Part shown: one piece after another, positions 1 to 10,400 of the stretch
Position numbering within the stretch: position 1 is the stretch's first letter
How the letters are laid out: every line of letters starts with the position of its first letter
Source: Cytophagales bacterium Alg240-R148
GTDB taxonomy: Bacteria; Bacteroidota; Bacteroidia; Cytophagales; Cyclobacteriaceae
Direction: 5' to 3'
DNA length: 64,000 nucleotides
Assembly: GCA_900537185.1 (NCBI GenBank)
Contig: LS999829.1
Location: 536,047 to 600,046 of the forward strand
Position numbers and translations under genes: made by a program
The notes under the pieces: model-generated
What the model was told of the DNA's origin: nothing
What the model saw: only the letters and a program-made list of their open reading frames with translations
The model's database searches: none

Positions 1-565
1 TTTATTGCGACAGACCGCCGGGTGGGTTATTTACAACAAAGACCGAGAGAGCTATAATTCGGTAACGAACCGGCTGCTTCCAGAAGAAAAAAGAGCATTG
101 GACGAAGCCATGTCTCAAAATAGTCTTACCGAAGGCCTGGAAGATGGTTTTTTTCTTCATTTTGAAGTATGCCAACGGCTTAAAGAAATGGTACTCTTCC
201 GTCCATTGCCCGGGGTTATGATATCTGAAATAGCCGACAACATTAAAATGGAAAACCTTGAAAGAGGCCAAGAATACTTTATTGAACAAAATGAAGATTC
301 TTCCGAGATTTTAATAATGGCGTTGGGAAGTGCCACCATCCACTACCCTGAAGGGGAGGCCATATTGAATTCTGGAGATGTTATTGGTGAAATAACCAAT
401 TCAGAGCAAGGCAAAGCTATTGACAAGGTAAAAGCAAATGAAACCACTGTTTTGTTTACGATTACCAACCATGATTTTTACAACATCATGGCCAACCAAC
501 ACGAAATGGCTCATATTTTAATTGAGCACATTAAAGAAAACATTGAAAATATTAATCAGCATTAA
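1..565 (+). CDS. C-terminal part of a HEAT-repeat / cyclic-nucleotide-binding-like domain protein (5' end outside window)
   Basis: The reading frame is open from the window edge, and the first possible start is a TTG at 5, so this is probably the end of a longer gene. Residues 1-30 (counted from that TTG) resemble the last helix pair of a HEAT repeat. Residues about 57-180 resemble a Crp-type cyclic-nucleotide-binding domain: the entry helix, the beta roll with GQEYFIEQ and EILIMALGSATIHY, then SGDVIGEI. The phosphate-binding cassette keeps GE but lacks the usual following Arg (it reads GEITNSEQGKAID), so cAMP/cGMP binding is doubtful. In Bacteroidota such C-termini occur on Npt-type nucleotide transporter-like and HEAT proteins; which one this is cannot be seen. 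It ends 5 bases before the TIR-like gene and is likely co-transcribed with it. Confidence 0.6.
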   Translation, partial: LLRQTAGWVIYNKDRESYNSVTNRLLPEEKRALDEAMSQNSLTEGLEDGFFLHFEVCQRLKEMVLFRPLPGVMISEIADNIKMENLERGQEYFIEQNEDSSEILIMALGSATIHYPEGEAILNSGDVIGEITNSEQGKAIDKVKANETTVLFTITNHDFYNIMANQHEMAHILIEHIKENIENINQH

Positions 566-570
566 AAAGC

Positions 571-2016
571 ATGTCTACAAATTTTAATATATTAATCGCG
601 TATACTAAAACCGACAACGAGAATCAATGGGTAACCAAATTCAAAGTATTCCTCGAAAAAATGCTTTATCAAATCAACGGTGTCGAACCTACTATTAACC
701 TAACTTCTTCTGATGACCATTTCGTGGAACAAGACCTATTGCAGTACAATGTATTTGTGCCTATTCTGTCTTCCAACTACATTGAGTCTGGCAACTTATT
801 GGATTTAGTAGAAAGTTATGTCAGTGTGCACCAGTTAAACGATGCCGGCATTTCTAAATCCATATATAAAATAGTAAAAAGTAAATTTTCTTTAAAAGAC
901 CAGCCCAGCAAGCTAGTAGGGCTATTGGGATATGATTTTTACGCATTGGATGATGCGGGCGATGAGATCAATGAATTTGATGATTATTTTAGCAAAGAAG
1001 CAGAAAAGACCTATTGGATGAAAATGGTGGATCTGGCTTACGATATATACGAGGGATCCTCTCAAAACCAGGAAGAAGAAAACGAAGGGTACAAACAGTC
1101 CATTTACCTGGCCAATACAGGGTACGACCTCAACATTCAAAAAAATATCATTCGAAGAGAATTGGTCCGCCATGGCTACCAAGTTTTACCGAACAAAGAA
1201 TTTTCAAGCAATCTAGTCGAAATAGAAAAACAAATTAAAGAAGACTTAGATAAATGCTCACTATCCATTCATTTAGTAGGCAACTCCTACGGAGAAATCC
1301 CAATTGGGGCAGATAAATCGCTGGTAGATATTCAAAATAAAATTGCCACTGAAATTAGCATTACTAAGAACGAAGCGGAGCACTTGTCTTTTCAAAAGTT
1401 AATTTGGATCAATCCAAAGCTCAGCAACCTTAGTGAAAGGCAATCTTCATTTTTGGACAACTTAAAAAGAGATACCACCTCCTTAGAAAATACTGAAATA
1501 CTACAAACACCTCTTGAAGACTTTAAAAACATTTTAAGGGAAGAGTTGATAGAAGTCAGAATTGACAAAGGCCTGAATTTAAGAAAAAAACAGAAATCCA
1601 ATAAGAGCAAGAAAAAATCTGTTTACCTCATTTGTGATAAAGTAGACAAAGAAGCTACTGGTTTCATCCGAGATGCTTTCACAGAAGCGGGTTATGACGT
1701 GTTGTACCCGACATACGAAGGGGAATTATTGGTTCTAAGACAAATACACATCAACAATTTAAGAAACATGGATGTGGCTATTATTTATAAAGGCCAGGTA
1801 AACGACCAATGGGTAAGAATGAAATTGTTGGACTTATTAAAATCCCCTGGGTTTGGAAGAACCAAGCCTATGATGGGCAAGGCAATTGTTGTTGGGCAAG
1901 GGGCCAATTTTAACAATGCCTTATTTAGAGATCCAGGCGTAGACATTATTGAAGGTACTACTGAAGACCAAATTCAGAAGTTAGCGTACTTTGTAAACAG
2001 CATCAATAAAGATTAA
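571..2016 (+). CDS. Protein with three TIR/DUF4062-like Rossmannoid segments, STAND-associated
   Basis: 481 residues, no signal peptide or membrane segment, so probably cytosolic. Three alpha/beta segments can be seen. The first (about 4-90) is TIR-like, with NILIAYTKTD as strand A and VFVPILSSNYIESGN as the later strand and loop. The second (about 176-283) resembles DUF4062/TIR-like domains: SIYLANTGYDL, IIRRELVRHGYQVLP, and EDLDKCSLSIHLVGNSYGE. The third (about 349-477), after a Lys-rich linker (335-350), has a similar plan: VYLICDKVD, AGYDVLYP, MDVAIIYKGQ. Proteins of this type are known next to nSTAND NTPases in bacterial conflict and signalling loci, where the TIR-like part may act as effector or adaptor. 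Whether any segment cleaves NAD cannot be judged here. It is 2 bases from the STAND gene, so the two products very likely work together. Confidence 0.7.
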   Translation: MSTNFNILIAYTKTDNENQWVTKFKVFLEKMLYQINGVEPTINLTSSDDHFVEQDLLQYNVFVPILSSNYIESGNLLDLVESYVSVHQLNDAGISKSIYKIVKSKFSLKDQPSKLVGLLGYDFYALDDAGDEINEFDDYFSKEAEKTYWMKMVDLAYDIYEGSSQNQEEENEGYKQSIYLANTGYDLNIQKNIIRRELVRHGYQVLPNKEFSSNLVEIEKQIKEDLDKCSLSIHLVGNSYGEIPIGADKSLVDIQNKIATEISITKNEAEHLSFQKLIWINPKLSNLSERQSSFLDNLKRDTTSLENTEILQTPLEDFKNILREELIEVRIDKGLNLRKKQKSNKSKKKSVYLICDKVDKEATGFIRDAFTEAGYDVLYPTYEGELLVLRQIHINNLRNMDVAIIYKGQVNDQWVRMKLLDLLKSPGFGRTKPMMGKAIVVGQGANFNNALFRDPGVDIIEGTTEDQIQKLAYFVNSINKD

Positions 2017-2018
2017 AT

Positions 2019-5000
2019 ATGAGCGAAGATTTAGACTTTATAGAACAAGAAACAACCAAAAAGACTGGTAATCCTTTTCCAGGGCTGAGGCCTTTTAAAA
2101 TAGAAGAAAGCCATCTGTTTTTTGGCAGAGAAGGACAAAGCGATGAAGTACTTCTAAAGCTTTCCAAAAATAGATTTGTTGGTATTATAGGCCCATCTGG
2201 AAGTGGTAAATCTTCCTTTGTTTACTGTGGCGTTTTGCCCATATTATACGGTGGGTTTTTAACAGAGTCTGGACCAAATTGGGAAGTGATTGTGGCAAGA
2301 CCCGGAGCCTCTCCCATTGACAATTTAGCAGAAGCCTTTCTAGAAAAAACACCGGAATACATTGTAGCGGACGAGGAAGAGAAGAAAATTAAGAAGACCA
2401 TAATTTCTACTTTTTTAAAAAGTAGCTCATTGGGGTTAGTGGAAGCGGTTAAACAAACCAAAAGAGGAGCCGACAAAAACTACCTGATTTTAATAGACCA
2501 ATTTGAAGAGCTTTTTAGATTCAAAAAAAGCAGTAAAACGAACAGCGTCAATGAGACTTTGGCTTTTGTGACCATGTTAATTGAGGCTTCGAACTATGCC
2601 GATATCCCGATACATGTGGCCATTACCATGCGCTCTGACTTTATTGGAGATTGTGCTCAATTCCCTGATTTAACCAAAAGCATCAACGATTCACATTATT
2701 TAATACCACAATTAACACGGGACCAAAAAAGGAAGGCCATTACAGGCCCTGTGGCAGTTGGAGGGGCAGATATTTCTTCTCGGTTGATTCAGCAATTATT
2801 AAATGACTTGGGTGACAACCCAGATCAACTTCCTATTCTTCAGCATTCTTTGATGCGAACATGGAACTATTGGACTCAATTTGAATCCAATGACAAGCCC
2901 ATTGACCTCAAACATTACGAGGCAATTGGAACCATGACAGAAGCGCTTTCTATGCATGCCAATGAAGCTTTTGATGAATTAACCGAAGACCAGCAACATA
3001 TTTGTCAGGTCTTATTCAAAGCCATAACTGAAAAACGAGGAGACAACAACGGTATTAGACGCCCTACTCGTTTGGTAGAGGTTGCAGCTATAGCCAATAC
3101 TTCTATTGAAGCTGTAGCACAAGTTATTGAGCAATTCAGAGAACCAGGAAAGTCGCTGGTCACGCCGGCCTACCACATCCCTTTAAATGAGGATACCATC
3201 ATTGACATTTCACATGAAAGTTTAATGCGGATTTGGGTTAAACTTAAAAATTGGGTTAATGAAGAATCGGAAGCGGTACAAATGTATTTGCGCCTTTCCG
3301 ATGCTGCCGCCATGTACCAAGTGGGCAAAGCGGGGCTTTGGAGACCACCTGATTTGCAACTTGCACTCAACTGGAAAGCAAAACACAAACCAACATTAAT
3401 TTGGGGACAACGGTACAATCCGGCTTATGAGCGTACCATGACTTTTTTGGATTACTCCAAAAGAGAGTTTGAAACCGAACAGCGCATCAAGGAGATGCAA
3501 CAAAAAAGACGGCTGAAAATTGCCCGAATAGTAGCCTTGATAATGGCCTCGATGTTAATTGTGTCTATATTTTTCTTGGTTTATGCTTTGGATCAAAAAT
3601 CTCAAGCAGAATTACAACAAAATAGAGCAGAAGTAGAACGAAAAAAAGCGGTTCAGAATGAAGAGAAGGCAATACAAAAAGAAAAAGAAGCCAAGGAATC
3701 AGAAAAGCAAGCTGTTGCCAACGCAAAAATAGCAAAAGAGAAGGAACAGGAAGCCAATGAACAAACAGAATTGGCCAACCAGCAAACCCAATTGGCCAAT
3801 CAGCAAACCGCCTTAGCACAACAAGAATCTGAAAGGGCCAACCGCGAAAGGGACAATGCTGAAATTGAAAAAGTTCGAGCAGATTCTGCTAAAATTGAGG
3901 CCCAGAGAAATGAAACTATTGCCAAAACGCAAAAAGAAAGAGCTGACAAACTGCGGTATTTAGCCATCGCCAAATCAATGGCTATTAAATCAACACAAAT
4001 AAGAAAAGAACAAGCCAGCTTGAAAGGTCTTTTGGCCATACAGGCGCATGACTTTAATGAGAAATTTGATGGGGACCAACACGACCACGACATTTACAGT
4101 GGGCTGTACTACGCTCTAAAAGATTTCGAAGATCCTTCGGTAGCACCATTGATCGGGTATAAAAAATCTGTAAAAGCACTTACTACGAGTATTAAAACAG
4201 GGAAAATATATAGTGCTGGAGCGGAAGGAAAAATAATAAGCTGGACCCTCATTGGTGACCAAAGAATAGCGGACACCCTTTCTACACCTAGAAACGGGCA
4301 CAACATCAGGGCCTTGGCGGTAGATGAAGAAAGTGGCATTTTGTTGGCGGGAGGTGATTTTCCAGAAAAAGGAGATAGCACGTCCTACATTGAAATGTAC
4401 AACCTGAACAATAACAATAACAAAACCAAAGTTCCAGGCATCAAAAAAGAAGTTTGGCAAATGAGTTACCACAAAGGGAATAATACATTTTATATCCTGG
4501 ACAATGGTGGCCTCCAGTTAAAATCTTTTCAAAAAGAAAGCGTGCAATCAGCATTGGTTTTTAAAGGTAGAATCAATCAATTTCAATTATCAACCGATGG
4601 GCGAAACGCATACACTGTAAGCAATAATGGCGAATTGGCTAGGTTCCCTATTAATGGAGGCAAGGAAGAAGTTTTATTCCGTTCCAACAACAAACTTTTA
4701 AGTTTGGCACTGGACGAAGACAACAACAGGATTGTAGTTGGAGACAACACTGGTATCATCACAATGGTCGCAATTGATGGGACTTTTAAACCAAGAACAC
4801 TCATAGGACACATCTCCCCTATTAATGAGATTAAATTCAGTAATACAGGGCAATTTTTAGCAACTGCATCCAGCGATAAAGTGGTTCGTGTTTGGAACAC
4901 CAAAGATTTAAACATACCCCCTCTTGAATTAAAAGACCATGAAGATTGGGTTTGGAGCATCGCGTTTAGTCCGGATGACAAACAAATAATGGCTGGAACC

Positions 5001-5147
5001 CAGAATCGACAGATCATGGTATGGCCTACTGAGATAAGTTCTATGTCTTCCAAAATGTGTCCATACGTAAAAAGGCAATTTACCGAAGAAGAATGGAAAA
5101 CCTATGTGGCTGAAGACATCGACCAAACAAGTATTTGCAAAGATTAA
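2019..5147 (+). CDS. nSTAND1-type NTPase with transmembrane segment, coiled coil and WD40 propeller
   Basis: 1042 residues. Residues 18-36 carry the family entry motif (NPFPGLRPF, then LFFGRE). Walker A is GPSGSGKSS at 58-66, Walker B is YLILIDQFEELFR at 155-167, and a sensor-like MRSDFIGDC lies at 204-212. A winged-helix-like region follows (about 325-410). One membrane span sits at about 502-523, preceded by KRRLKIAR, so the NTPase should face the cytosol and the C-terminus the periplasm. Residues 525-645 form a long Lys/Glu/Gln-rich coiled coil with short repeats (ELANQQT, QLANQQT). The remainder (about 705-1015) contains WD40-type blades, clearest in ATASSDKVVRVW and DWVWSIAFSPDDKQI. STAND proteins are ligand-triggered switches that oligomerise; the propeller is the likely sensor. 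The immediate neighbours are the TIR-like protein upstream and an outer-membrane barrel 6 bases downstream. Confidence 0.88.
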   Translation: MSEDLDFIEQETTKKTGNPFPGLRPFKIEESHLFFGREGQSDEVLLKLSKNRFVGIIGPSGSGKSSFVYCGVLPILYGGFLTESGPNWEVIVARPGASPIDNLAEAFLEKTPEYIVADEEEKKIKKTIISTFLKSSSLGLVEAVKQTKRGADKNYLILIDQFEELFRFKKSSKTNSVNETLAFVTMLIEASNYADIPIHVAITMRSDFIGDCAQFPDLTKSINDSHYLIPQLTRDQKRKAITGPVAVGGADISSRLIQQLLNDLGDNPDQLPILQHSLMRTWNYWTQFESNDKPIDLKHYEAIGTMTEALSMHANEAFDELTEDQQHICQVLFKAITEKRGDNNGIRRPTRLVEVAAIANTSIEAVAQVIEQFREPGKSLVTPAYHIPLNEDTIIDISHESLMRIWVKLKNWVNEESEAVQMYLRLSDAAAMYQVGKAGLWRPPDLQLALNWKAKHKPTLIWGQRYNPAYERTMTFLDYSKREFETEQRIKEMQQKRRLKIARIVALIMASMLIVSIFFLVYALDQKSQAELQQNRAEVERKKAVQNEEKAIQKEKEAKESEKQAVANAKIAKEKEQEANEQTELANQQTQLANQQTALAQQESERANRERDNAEIEKVRADSAKIEAQRNETIAKTQKERADKLRYLAIAKSMAIKSTQIRKEQASLKGLLAIQAHDFNEKFDGDQHDHDIYSGLYYALKDFEDPSVAPLIGYKKSVKALTTSIKTGKIYSAGAEGKIISWTLIGDQRIADTLSTPRNGHNIRALAVDEESGILLAGGDFPEKGDSTSYIEMYNLNNNNNKTKVPGIKKEVWQMSYHKGNNTFYILDNGGLQLKSFQKESVQSALVFKGRINQFQLSTDGRNAYTVSNNGELARFPINGGKEEVLFRSNNKLLSLALDEDNNRIVVGDNTGIITMVAIDGTFKPRTLIGHISPINEIKFSNTGQFLATASSDKVVRVWNTKDLNIPPLELKDHEDWVWSIAFSPDDKQIMAGTQNRQIMVWPTEISSMSSKMCPYVKRQFTEEEWKTYVAEDIDQTSICKD

Positions 5148-5153
5148 ATAAGC

Positions 5154-6179
5154 ATGAAGTACAGTTTAATTATATTGTTATTGATAAGTTTCGGTGCTTC
5201 GGCACAGAAGTCTTGCGTACAAAAGTTAAGGGAGGCCAGGAGTGCTTATGAAGATGGGAACATTCACATTATCCCCGATCTTTTGGCTGCCTGTATCAAC
5301 GACGGCTTTTCAAAAGAAGAAAAAACAGAAGCACTTAAACTTCAAACATTGGCCTATACTTATATGGATGAGTCCAACCAAGCTGATGAAAGTATGTTGC
5401 AGCTGTTAAAAACCAATCCTGAATTTCAAATGGACCCAGCCAATGACCCGCAGGAATTGATTGATTTGTATGCCACATTTAGAACCAAACCATTGTTCCG
5501 ATATGGGCTAAAAGTTGGTCCTAATTTAAGTTATGGAAACGCCCATTCACTCAATGGCGCTACCAACCTTAATAATACAGAACAAGCAGGTGCCTATTCA
5601 AGTGGTTTGGGCTTTCAAGTAGGGCTCACGGTAGAAGCACCATTTAAAAACAAGTTTTCCTTAAATTTAGAAGCTATTTATGCTTCTAGGACAATCGTTT
5701 TTGAAAACAGCCAGTTGGTTCCTGGTATTTCTGAAATTGAAGCCAGTGAAGCATTGAACACCTTGGATATACCACTTTCCATTCAATACCATTTTATAGA
5801 AAGTAAATTAAACCCCTATTTACTTGTTGGTGGCAATGTTTCTTTGGCTGTTTCCAACAACCTAACTATTAGAAGAACCATTAAAGACCACCAAGAGGTA
5901 AAAGAAAATTCTTTTGATATTATTTCTATGAGAGAAAATCTTCAATACGGAATACATGCCGGCATTGGAATGAAATCTAGAGTGGGACCTGGTTTTTTTG
6001 TTTTGGAGGCGCGTTTTAATTATGGGCTCAACAACATATCCAAACAAGCCAATATTTACGATAGTCCTGAATTAATACACGATTATTACTACACCGATAG
6101 CGAACATTCTGTAAACAGCATAGCGGTTAACATTGGCTATCTATTTAATTATTATAAACCAAAAAAGCTCAGAAGATAA
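5154..6179 (+). CDS. Outer-membrane beta-barrel protein with N-terminal helical domain (PorT-like)
   Basis: 341 residues with a signal peptide ending near ASA-Q (residues 15-18). The mature N-terminus (about 20-105) is helical and TPR-like (REARSAYEDGN, EALKLQTLAYTYM), ending with a segment of the type NPEFQMDPANDP. From about 115 on, alternating hydrophobic strands with Gly and aromatic residues (FRYGLKVGPNLSYG, GLGFQVGLTVEAPF, LNLEAIYAS, YHFIESKLNPYLLVGGN) are typical of the Bacteroidota PorT/OMP_b-brl_2 barrels. It should sit in the outer membrane with the helical domain in the periplasm. It lies in the middle of the STAND operon, which suggests it relays to, or anchors, the periplasmic part of the STAND protein; that is inference. 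Confidence 0.8.
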   Translation: MKYSLIILLLISFGASAQKSCVQKLREARSAYEDGNIHIIPDLLAACINDGFSKEEKTEALKLQTLAYTYMDESNQADESMLQLLKTNPEFQMDPANDPQELIDLYATFRTKPLFRYGLKVGPNLSYGNAHSLNGATNLNNTEQAGAYSSGLGFQVGLTVEAPFKNKFSLNLEAIYASRTIVFENSQLVPGISEIEASEALNTLDIPLSIQYHFIESKLNPYLLVGGNVSLAVSNNLTIRRTIKDHQEVKENSFDIISMRENLQYGIHAGIGMKSRVGPGFFVLEARFNYGLNNISKQANIYDSPELIHDYYYTDSEHSVNSIAVNIGYLFNYYKPKKLRR

Positions 6180-6180
6180 A

Positions 6181-7395
6181 ATGAGGTATTTATTATTTTT
6201 AGTCATTTTGGTTGTTGCCTGCAAACCTCTCAATGAGGTAGAAGTCATTCAAAAAGATCATTTTATAAAGTTTTTTGGAGGACAAGGCAATTATTCAAGT
6301 GTTAAGTTAATAGAACATGAAGGAGGGTACTTAATTACTGGCAATACCAGCTTGGACAAAGTATCGAATATTTTTGTAAAACAGTTGGACCGCTCTGGCA
6401 ATACCGTTTGGGAAAAAACCATCGACAATGCCTTTGCGAACGATATGGCCATAGGTACGGAAGCATTGTACTTCGTTGGAGATTCCATTAATATTATTGA
6501 TGACACTGAAACTGTTTCTACACAATATGTGATCAAAACGGATGCGAATGGCAATGTTTTGTCTCAAAAAACTATTCCGCATGTCGGCCCAAACATAAAT
6601 GAGAACGATGCCCATGGCAATGCCGTTTTAGTAGAGGGCTCTACCCTTTTGGTATTGGGAGAAGAAGAATCGGACAACGATACCCAAGATGCCGTATTGT
6701 CTTCCATTAACTCCAGTGATTTGAGCATTGTTTGGAGTAAAGTAGATGCATTAGACAACAGGAATTCAGAAAACAGCAACAACCTTTATAAAAACAACTT
6801 CAACAATTATTTGTGGGTTACTTCTTTGGTTAAAGAAGGAGAAGAAAAATTCCAATCGTATATGGCAATTCCTAGCAGGGAAGCTTTGGGAGAGCCTGTT
6901 TCTCACGATATTTTCCCACAAATAGAAACGGATACAGAAAATTATAATTCGGCTGACATTCAAAAAACATTTAGTGGCTATGCCATCGTTGGTACCAAAA
7001 CAAATGTCGACAATGAAAATGGTCAAATAATATACATAGAGTCGGACATCAATGGTATATTTATAGATGAAAGCCTAATGGAGTTGGAGCCATTTTCAAA
7101 TGAAGACAGGGGCCTTGGGGTACAGCAAACTTCCGATGGAGGTGTTTTGATTTTGGGAACTATTACCACCAACACCACAATTGGCAATGGCGGAACTGAT
7201 TTTATTGTAATAAAATTAGACAAAGACAAAAATGTGCTTTGGAGCAACAATTATGGCGGTTCTGGCAATGAAATTAGTGGAAAAATAACCGAATTATCAG
7301 ATGGAAGCTATATAATTTTCGGAACTTCGGAGTTACAAGGTGTAGCCTCCGCGGTATTAATAAAAATGGATGATTTAGGGAATCTAAATAATTAA
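6181..7395 (+). CDS. Lipoprotein with beta-propeller-like repeats
   Basis: 404 residues when started at the ATG one base after the preceding stop. The frame is open further upstream, but only this start gives a clean lipoprotein signal: a hydrophobic stretch ending in LVVAC, with Cys14 as lipid attachment site. The mature part holds repeats with the pattern aromatic/Gly-G-[YV]-hydrophobic-G-T followed by a D..G..W strand: GGYLITGNTS, LDRSGNTVWEKT, DGGVLILGTIT, LDKDKNVLWSNNYGGSG, DGSYIIFGTS. Such repeats form propellers in many Bacteroidota surface proteins. The residue after Cys is Lys, so no surface-export or retention signal is obvious. It follows the barrel gene and precedes the giant adhesin by 13 bases, all in one likely transcript. 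Confidence 0.78.
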   Translation: MRYLLFLVILVVACKPLNEVEVIQKDHFIKFFGGQGNYSSVKLIEHEGGYLITGNTSLDKVSNIFVKQLDRSGNTVWEKTIDNAFANDMAIGTEALYFVGDSINIIDDTETVSTQYVIKTDANGNVLSQKTIPHVGPNINENDAHGNAVLVEGSTLLVLGEEESDNDTQDAVLSSINSSDLSIVWSKVDALDNRNSENSNNLYKNNFNNYLWVTSLVKEGEEKFQSYMAIPSREALGEPVSHDIFPQIETDTENYNSADIQKTFSGYAIVGTKTNVDNENGQIIYIESDINGIFIDESLMELEPFSNEDRGLGVQQTSDGGVLILGTITTNTTIGNGGTDFIVIKLDKDKNVLWSNNYGGSGNEISGKITELSDGSYIIFGTSELQGVASAVLIKMDDLGNLNN

Positions 7396-7408
7396 AATAT
7401 TTGGAAGC

Positions 7409-10400
7409 ATGGAGATGAAGAAAATATACTTTTTAGTACTCATTTTTATTGTAGCTCAATTTGCAAATGCAAAGGAGTGGAACAATGGCATAACAGAAAA
7501 AAACTTTGGCGTACCAAGTGTTGTAGTAACCAATACTACTGCATCGCCTACTACTGCTACCAGTATTGTCTTTCGAGTAACTTTTAGCGAAGATGTTACG
7601 GGCTTTGGGGATGTAGATGCGGATGTAACCATTGGGGGAACGGCAGGTGCTACATCCGTAGCTTTTGCAACCGTCGACGCACAAACCTATGATGTTACCG
7701 TTACAGGAATGACCAATTCTGGCACGGTTACTTTGGCTGTCCCAGCTGCAGTTTGTGTTTCAGATGCAGATGCACAAGATAATACATCCAGCCCAAGTGA
7801 TGGCACCGTAACCTTTGATACTGTGCCTACAGTTGTGGTGGATATTTCTGGCACTATGACCGACCCTACCACTGCCACATCCATTGTTTTTGATATAGTT
7901 TTTTCTGAAGCAGTCACAGGTTTTACCGATAATGTTGCAGATGTTACTATTGGAGGCACAGCAGGTGCCACCAGCGCCGCAATAGCAACTACAGGAAATC
8001 CGGCCGAATATACGGTTACCATTACGGGAATGATCAACTCCGGTACAGTATCCTTACAGATACCAGCAAATGCTACCATTCCTATTGGTGGTTCGGGCAC
8101 CGCTACTTCTGCTTTGAGTAATCTCAGTTCGATCGTCTTTGACACGACACCAACAGTTACTATAGAACAAGGGTCGGGCATGTCAGACCCAACTGCAGTA
8201 ACCTCCATCGTATTTGATGTGGTTTTTTCAGAAGCAGTAACTAATTTCGATGACAACGCGAACGATGTAGACATCTCCGGAACCGCAGGAGCAACCAGCG
8301 CTTCTATTGCTGCAACTGGTGATCCTTCTATTTACACGGTTACCATAACCGGTATGACAGGTGCAGGTACAGTAATTGCTTCAATTCCCGCTTCAGCTGC
8401 CAATGCACAAGGTGGGTCTGGATCTGCTACTGCAGCCAGTACTAGTACAGACAACTCCATTACTTTTACGTCGGTAGTTCCGACCGTAACCATCAACCAA
8501 GTTGGCGGTCAGGTTGACCCTGTCAACGATATTGGGGGTAGTTATAGCGTAGAATTTGATGTTGTATTCAGTGTTCCGGTTACAGGTTTTACGGATATAG
8601 TCAATGATTTAATAGTTACATTCGATGGTGGTGGGCCTGACCCAACGGTCAATTCAATTGTTGCCAACAGCAGCACCAGTTATACCATAATAATGGACCA
8701 ACCCAACGGCGGTGAAGAAGGAAACATTACGGTGAGTATTCCTGCAGGTGCTGCCCAAGCAATTTCCGGTGCCAATTTAGACAATGCCGCCAGTACCAGT
8801 ACAGATAACGTCGTTTATTATGACGATGTATACCCTAGTTTAAGCAGTTTATCTCCTGCAGACAATGCCACTGGAATTTCTACTTCAACTACCATTATTA
8901 CTGCTACTTTTGATGAAAACATGCAATTGGATGTTACGCCAGGTACTGGTAATGACGTAACTATAGAATTATACAAAGGCAACAGCTCCGTTATTAAAAT
9001 GCAGAAAACCAATGGTGGCTTGTCTGTTTCAGGAAACACCTTAACCATTGATTTGGCCCATCCTGATATTAGCGTAAGTTTGGATGGTGGTGCAACCTAT
9101 AAAATAAGAGTTGGTAGCGACTTTATAGAGGACATTTCAGGTACCAATGGCAACAATTTTTCTGGTTTTGCCAAAGAAAGTTGGGAATTTACCACTTCCT
9201 CTTCTAGTGTTTCCAAGGCCATAGTTACCGCTTGCGACAACGGCAGGTATGTAACGTTTGATGATATAGTTATAACGGAAGCGGACAACAACGACTTTAA
9301 CAGCTCTGGTTCTTTTACCGTTGCTTTTACACAACCTGGTTTTGTACTTGAAACGGGAGTGGGCTCTGTAACTTATGGGCCAGCTACTGGAACCGGAACG
9401 GATATTACTTCGGCAAATATCGATGTGAACCTTACTTCTATAACCGTAAACTTTGTTTTGGACGGTTCTAATAACAAAGACGATGAAATTACCATAAGTG
9501 GCCTGCGTGTATTAATGGATGGGTCCCAAACCAATACAGATTTTGACATCAGCAGCGGCGCGGCCAATTTAGGCCTATCGGACCTTACTTTAGCATCCAT
9601 CAGCCAAGGAACTGTGCCTCCTACCCCGCTTGTAAATTACACGACCCAAAGTTTATGTGAAGGAGAATCCTTAACCCCTCCTACTGTTACTGGGGGTGGT
9701 TACAACTATATCACCTGGTATTCCGATGCTTCTTTGACTACTATTTTAAGAGCCAATGACGAAACACCTAGCAATGCACAGTTGGGAATAGATCCAAATG
9801 CAGCCGGCACCTACACTGTTTACGTTACAGAAACTAATGGGTGCGAAAGTGACCCAGAAACTATTACCGTTACTGTAAATTCTGGTACCACTGCCGATAT
9901 TTTACTAACCAGTGGCTCCAACACAGTATGTATCAATTACTATGAAGACAAAGACGGGTTGGTTACCAATACACAAGAATCCATTACATTCGAAGCATTT
10001 CCAACGGGAGCCAACAATTATCGTTTCTTTAATGCAGGAGGTGATTTACAAAATAGCTCGAGTTCTATATTCACTACCAATAGCATAACATCTGGAAATG
10101 TACAAGTAGAAATTACGAATGGTGGATGTACCGCTACTTCCTCAGCGATATCGGTGAATGTAGTATCCGCACCTGCCGGTGTTTCGCTCACATTGCCGAG
10201 TTCTTCTTATCCAGACAACCAAGGTACTGCAGTTTCCTTAACTGGAAATCCATTACCAGGTACATTTGACGGAAACGGGGTTTTCGGAAATGAGTTTTTC
10301 CCGAATGTAGCGGGTATCGGCAATCATGTATTAAAGTTTACAAGTACCAATAGTGGCTGTGCAGCCACCATAGAAAATGAAGTAAATGTATACGATCACG

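Noticed and set aside
7687-8274. Long minus-strand open frame inside the giant adhesin
   Set aside because: It is the complement of the regular Thr/Ser/Val-rich Ig-like repeats, has a repetitive low-complexity sequence and no start context; the plus strand is clearly coding.
7511-8850. Tandem repeats as a CRISPR or DNA repeat array
   Set aside because: The repeats are about 320 bases long, in frame, diverged at DNA level, and encode Ig-like domains.
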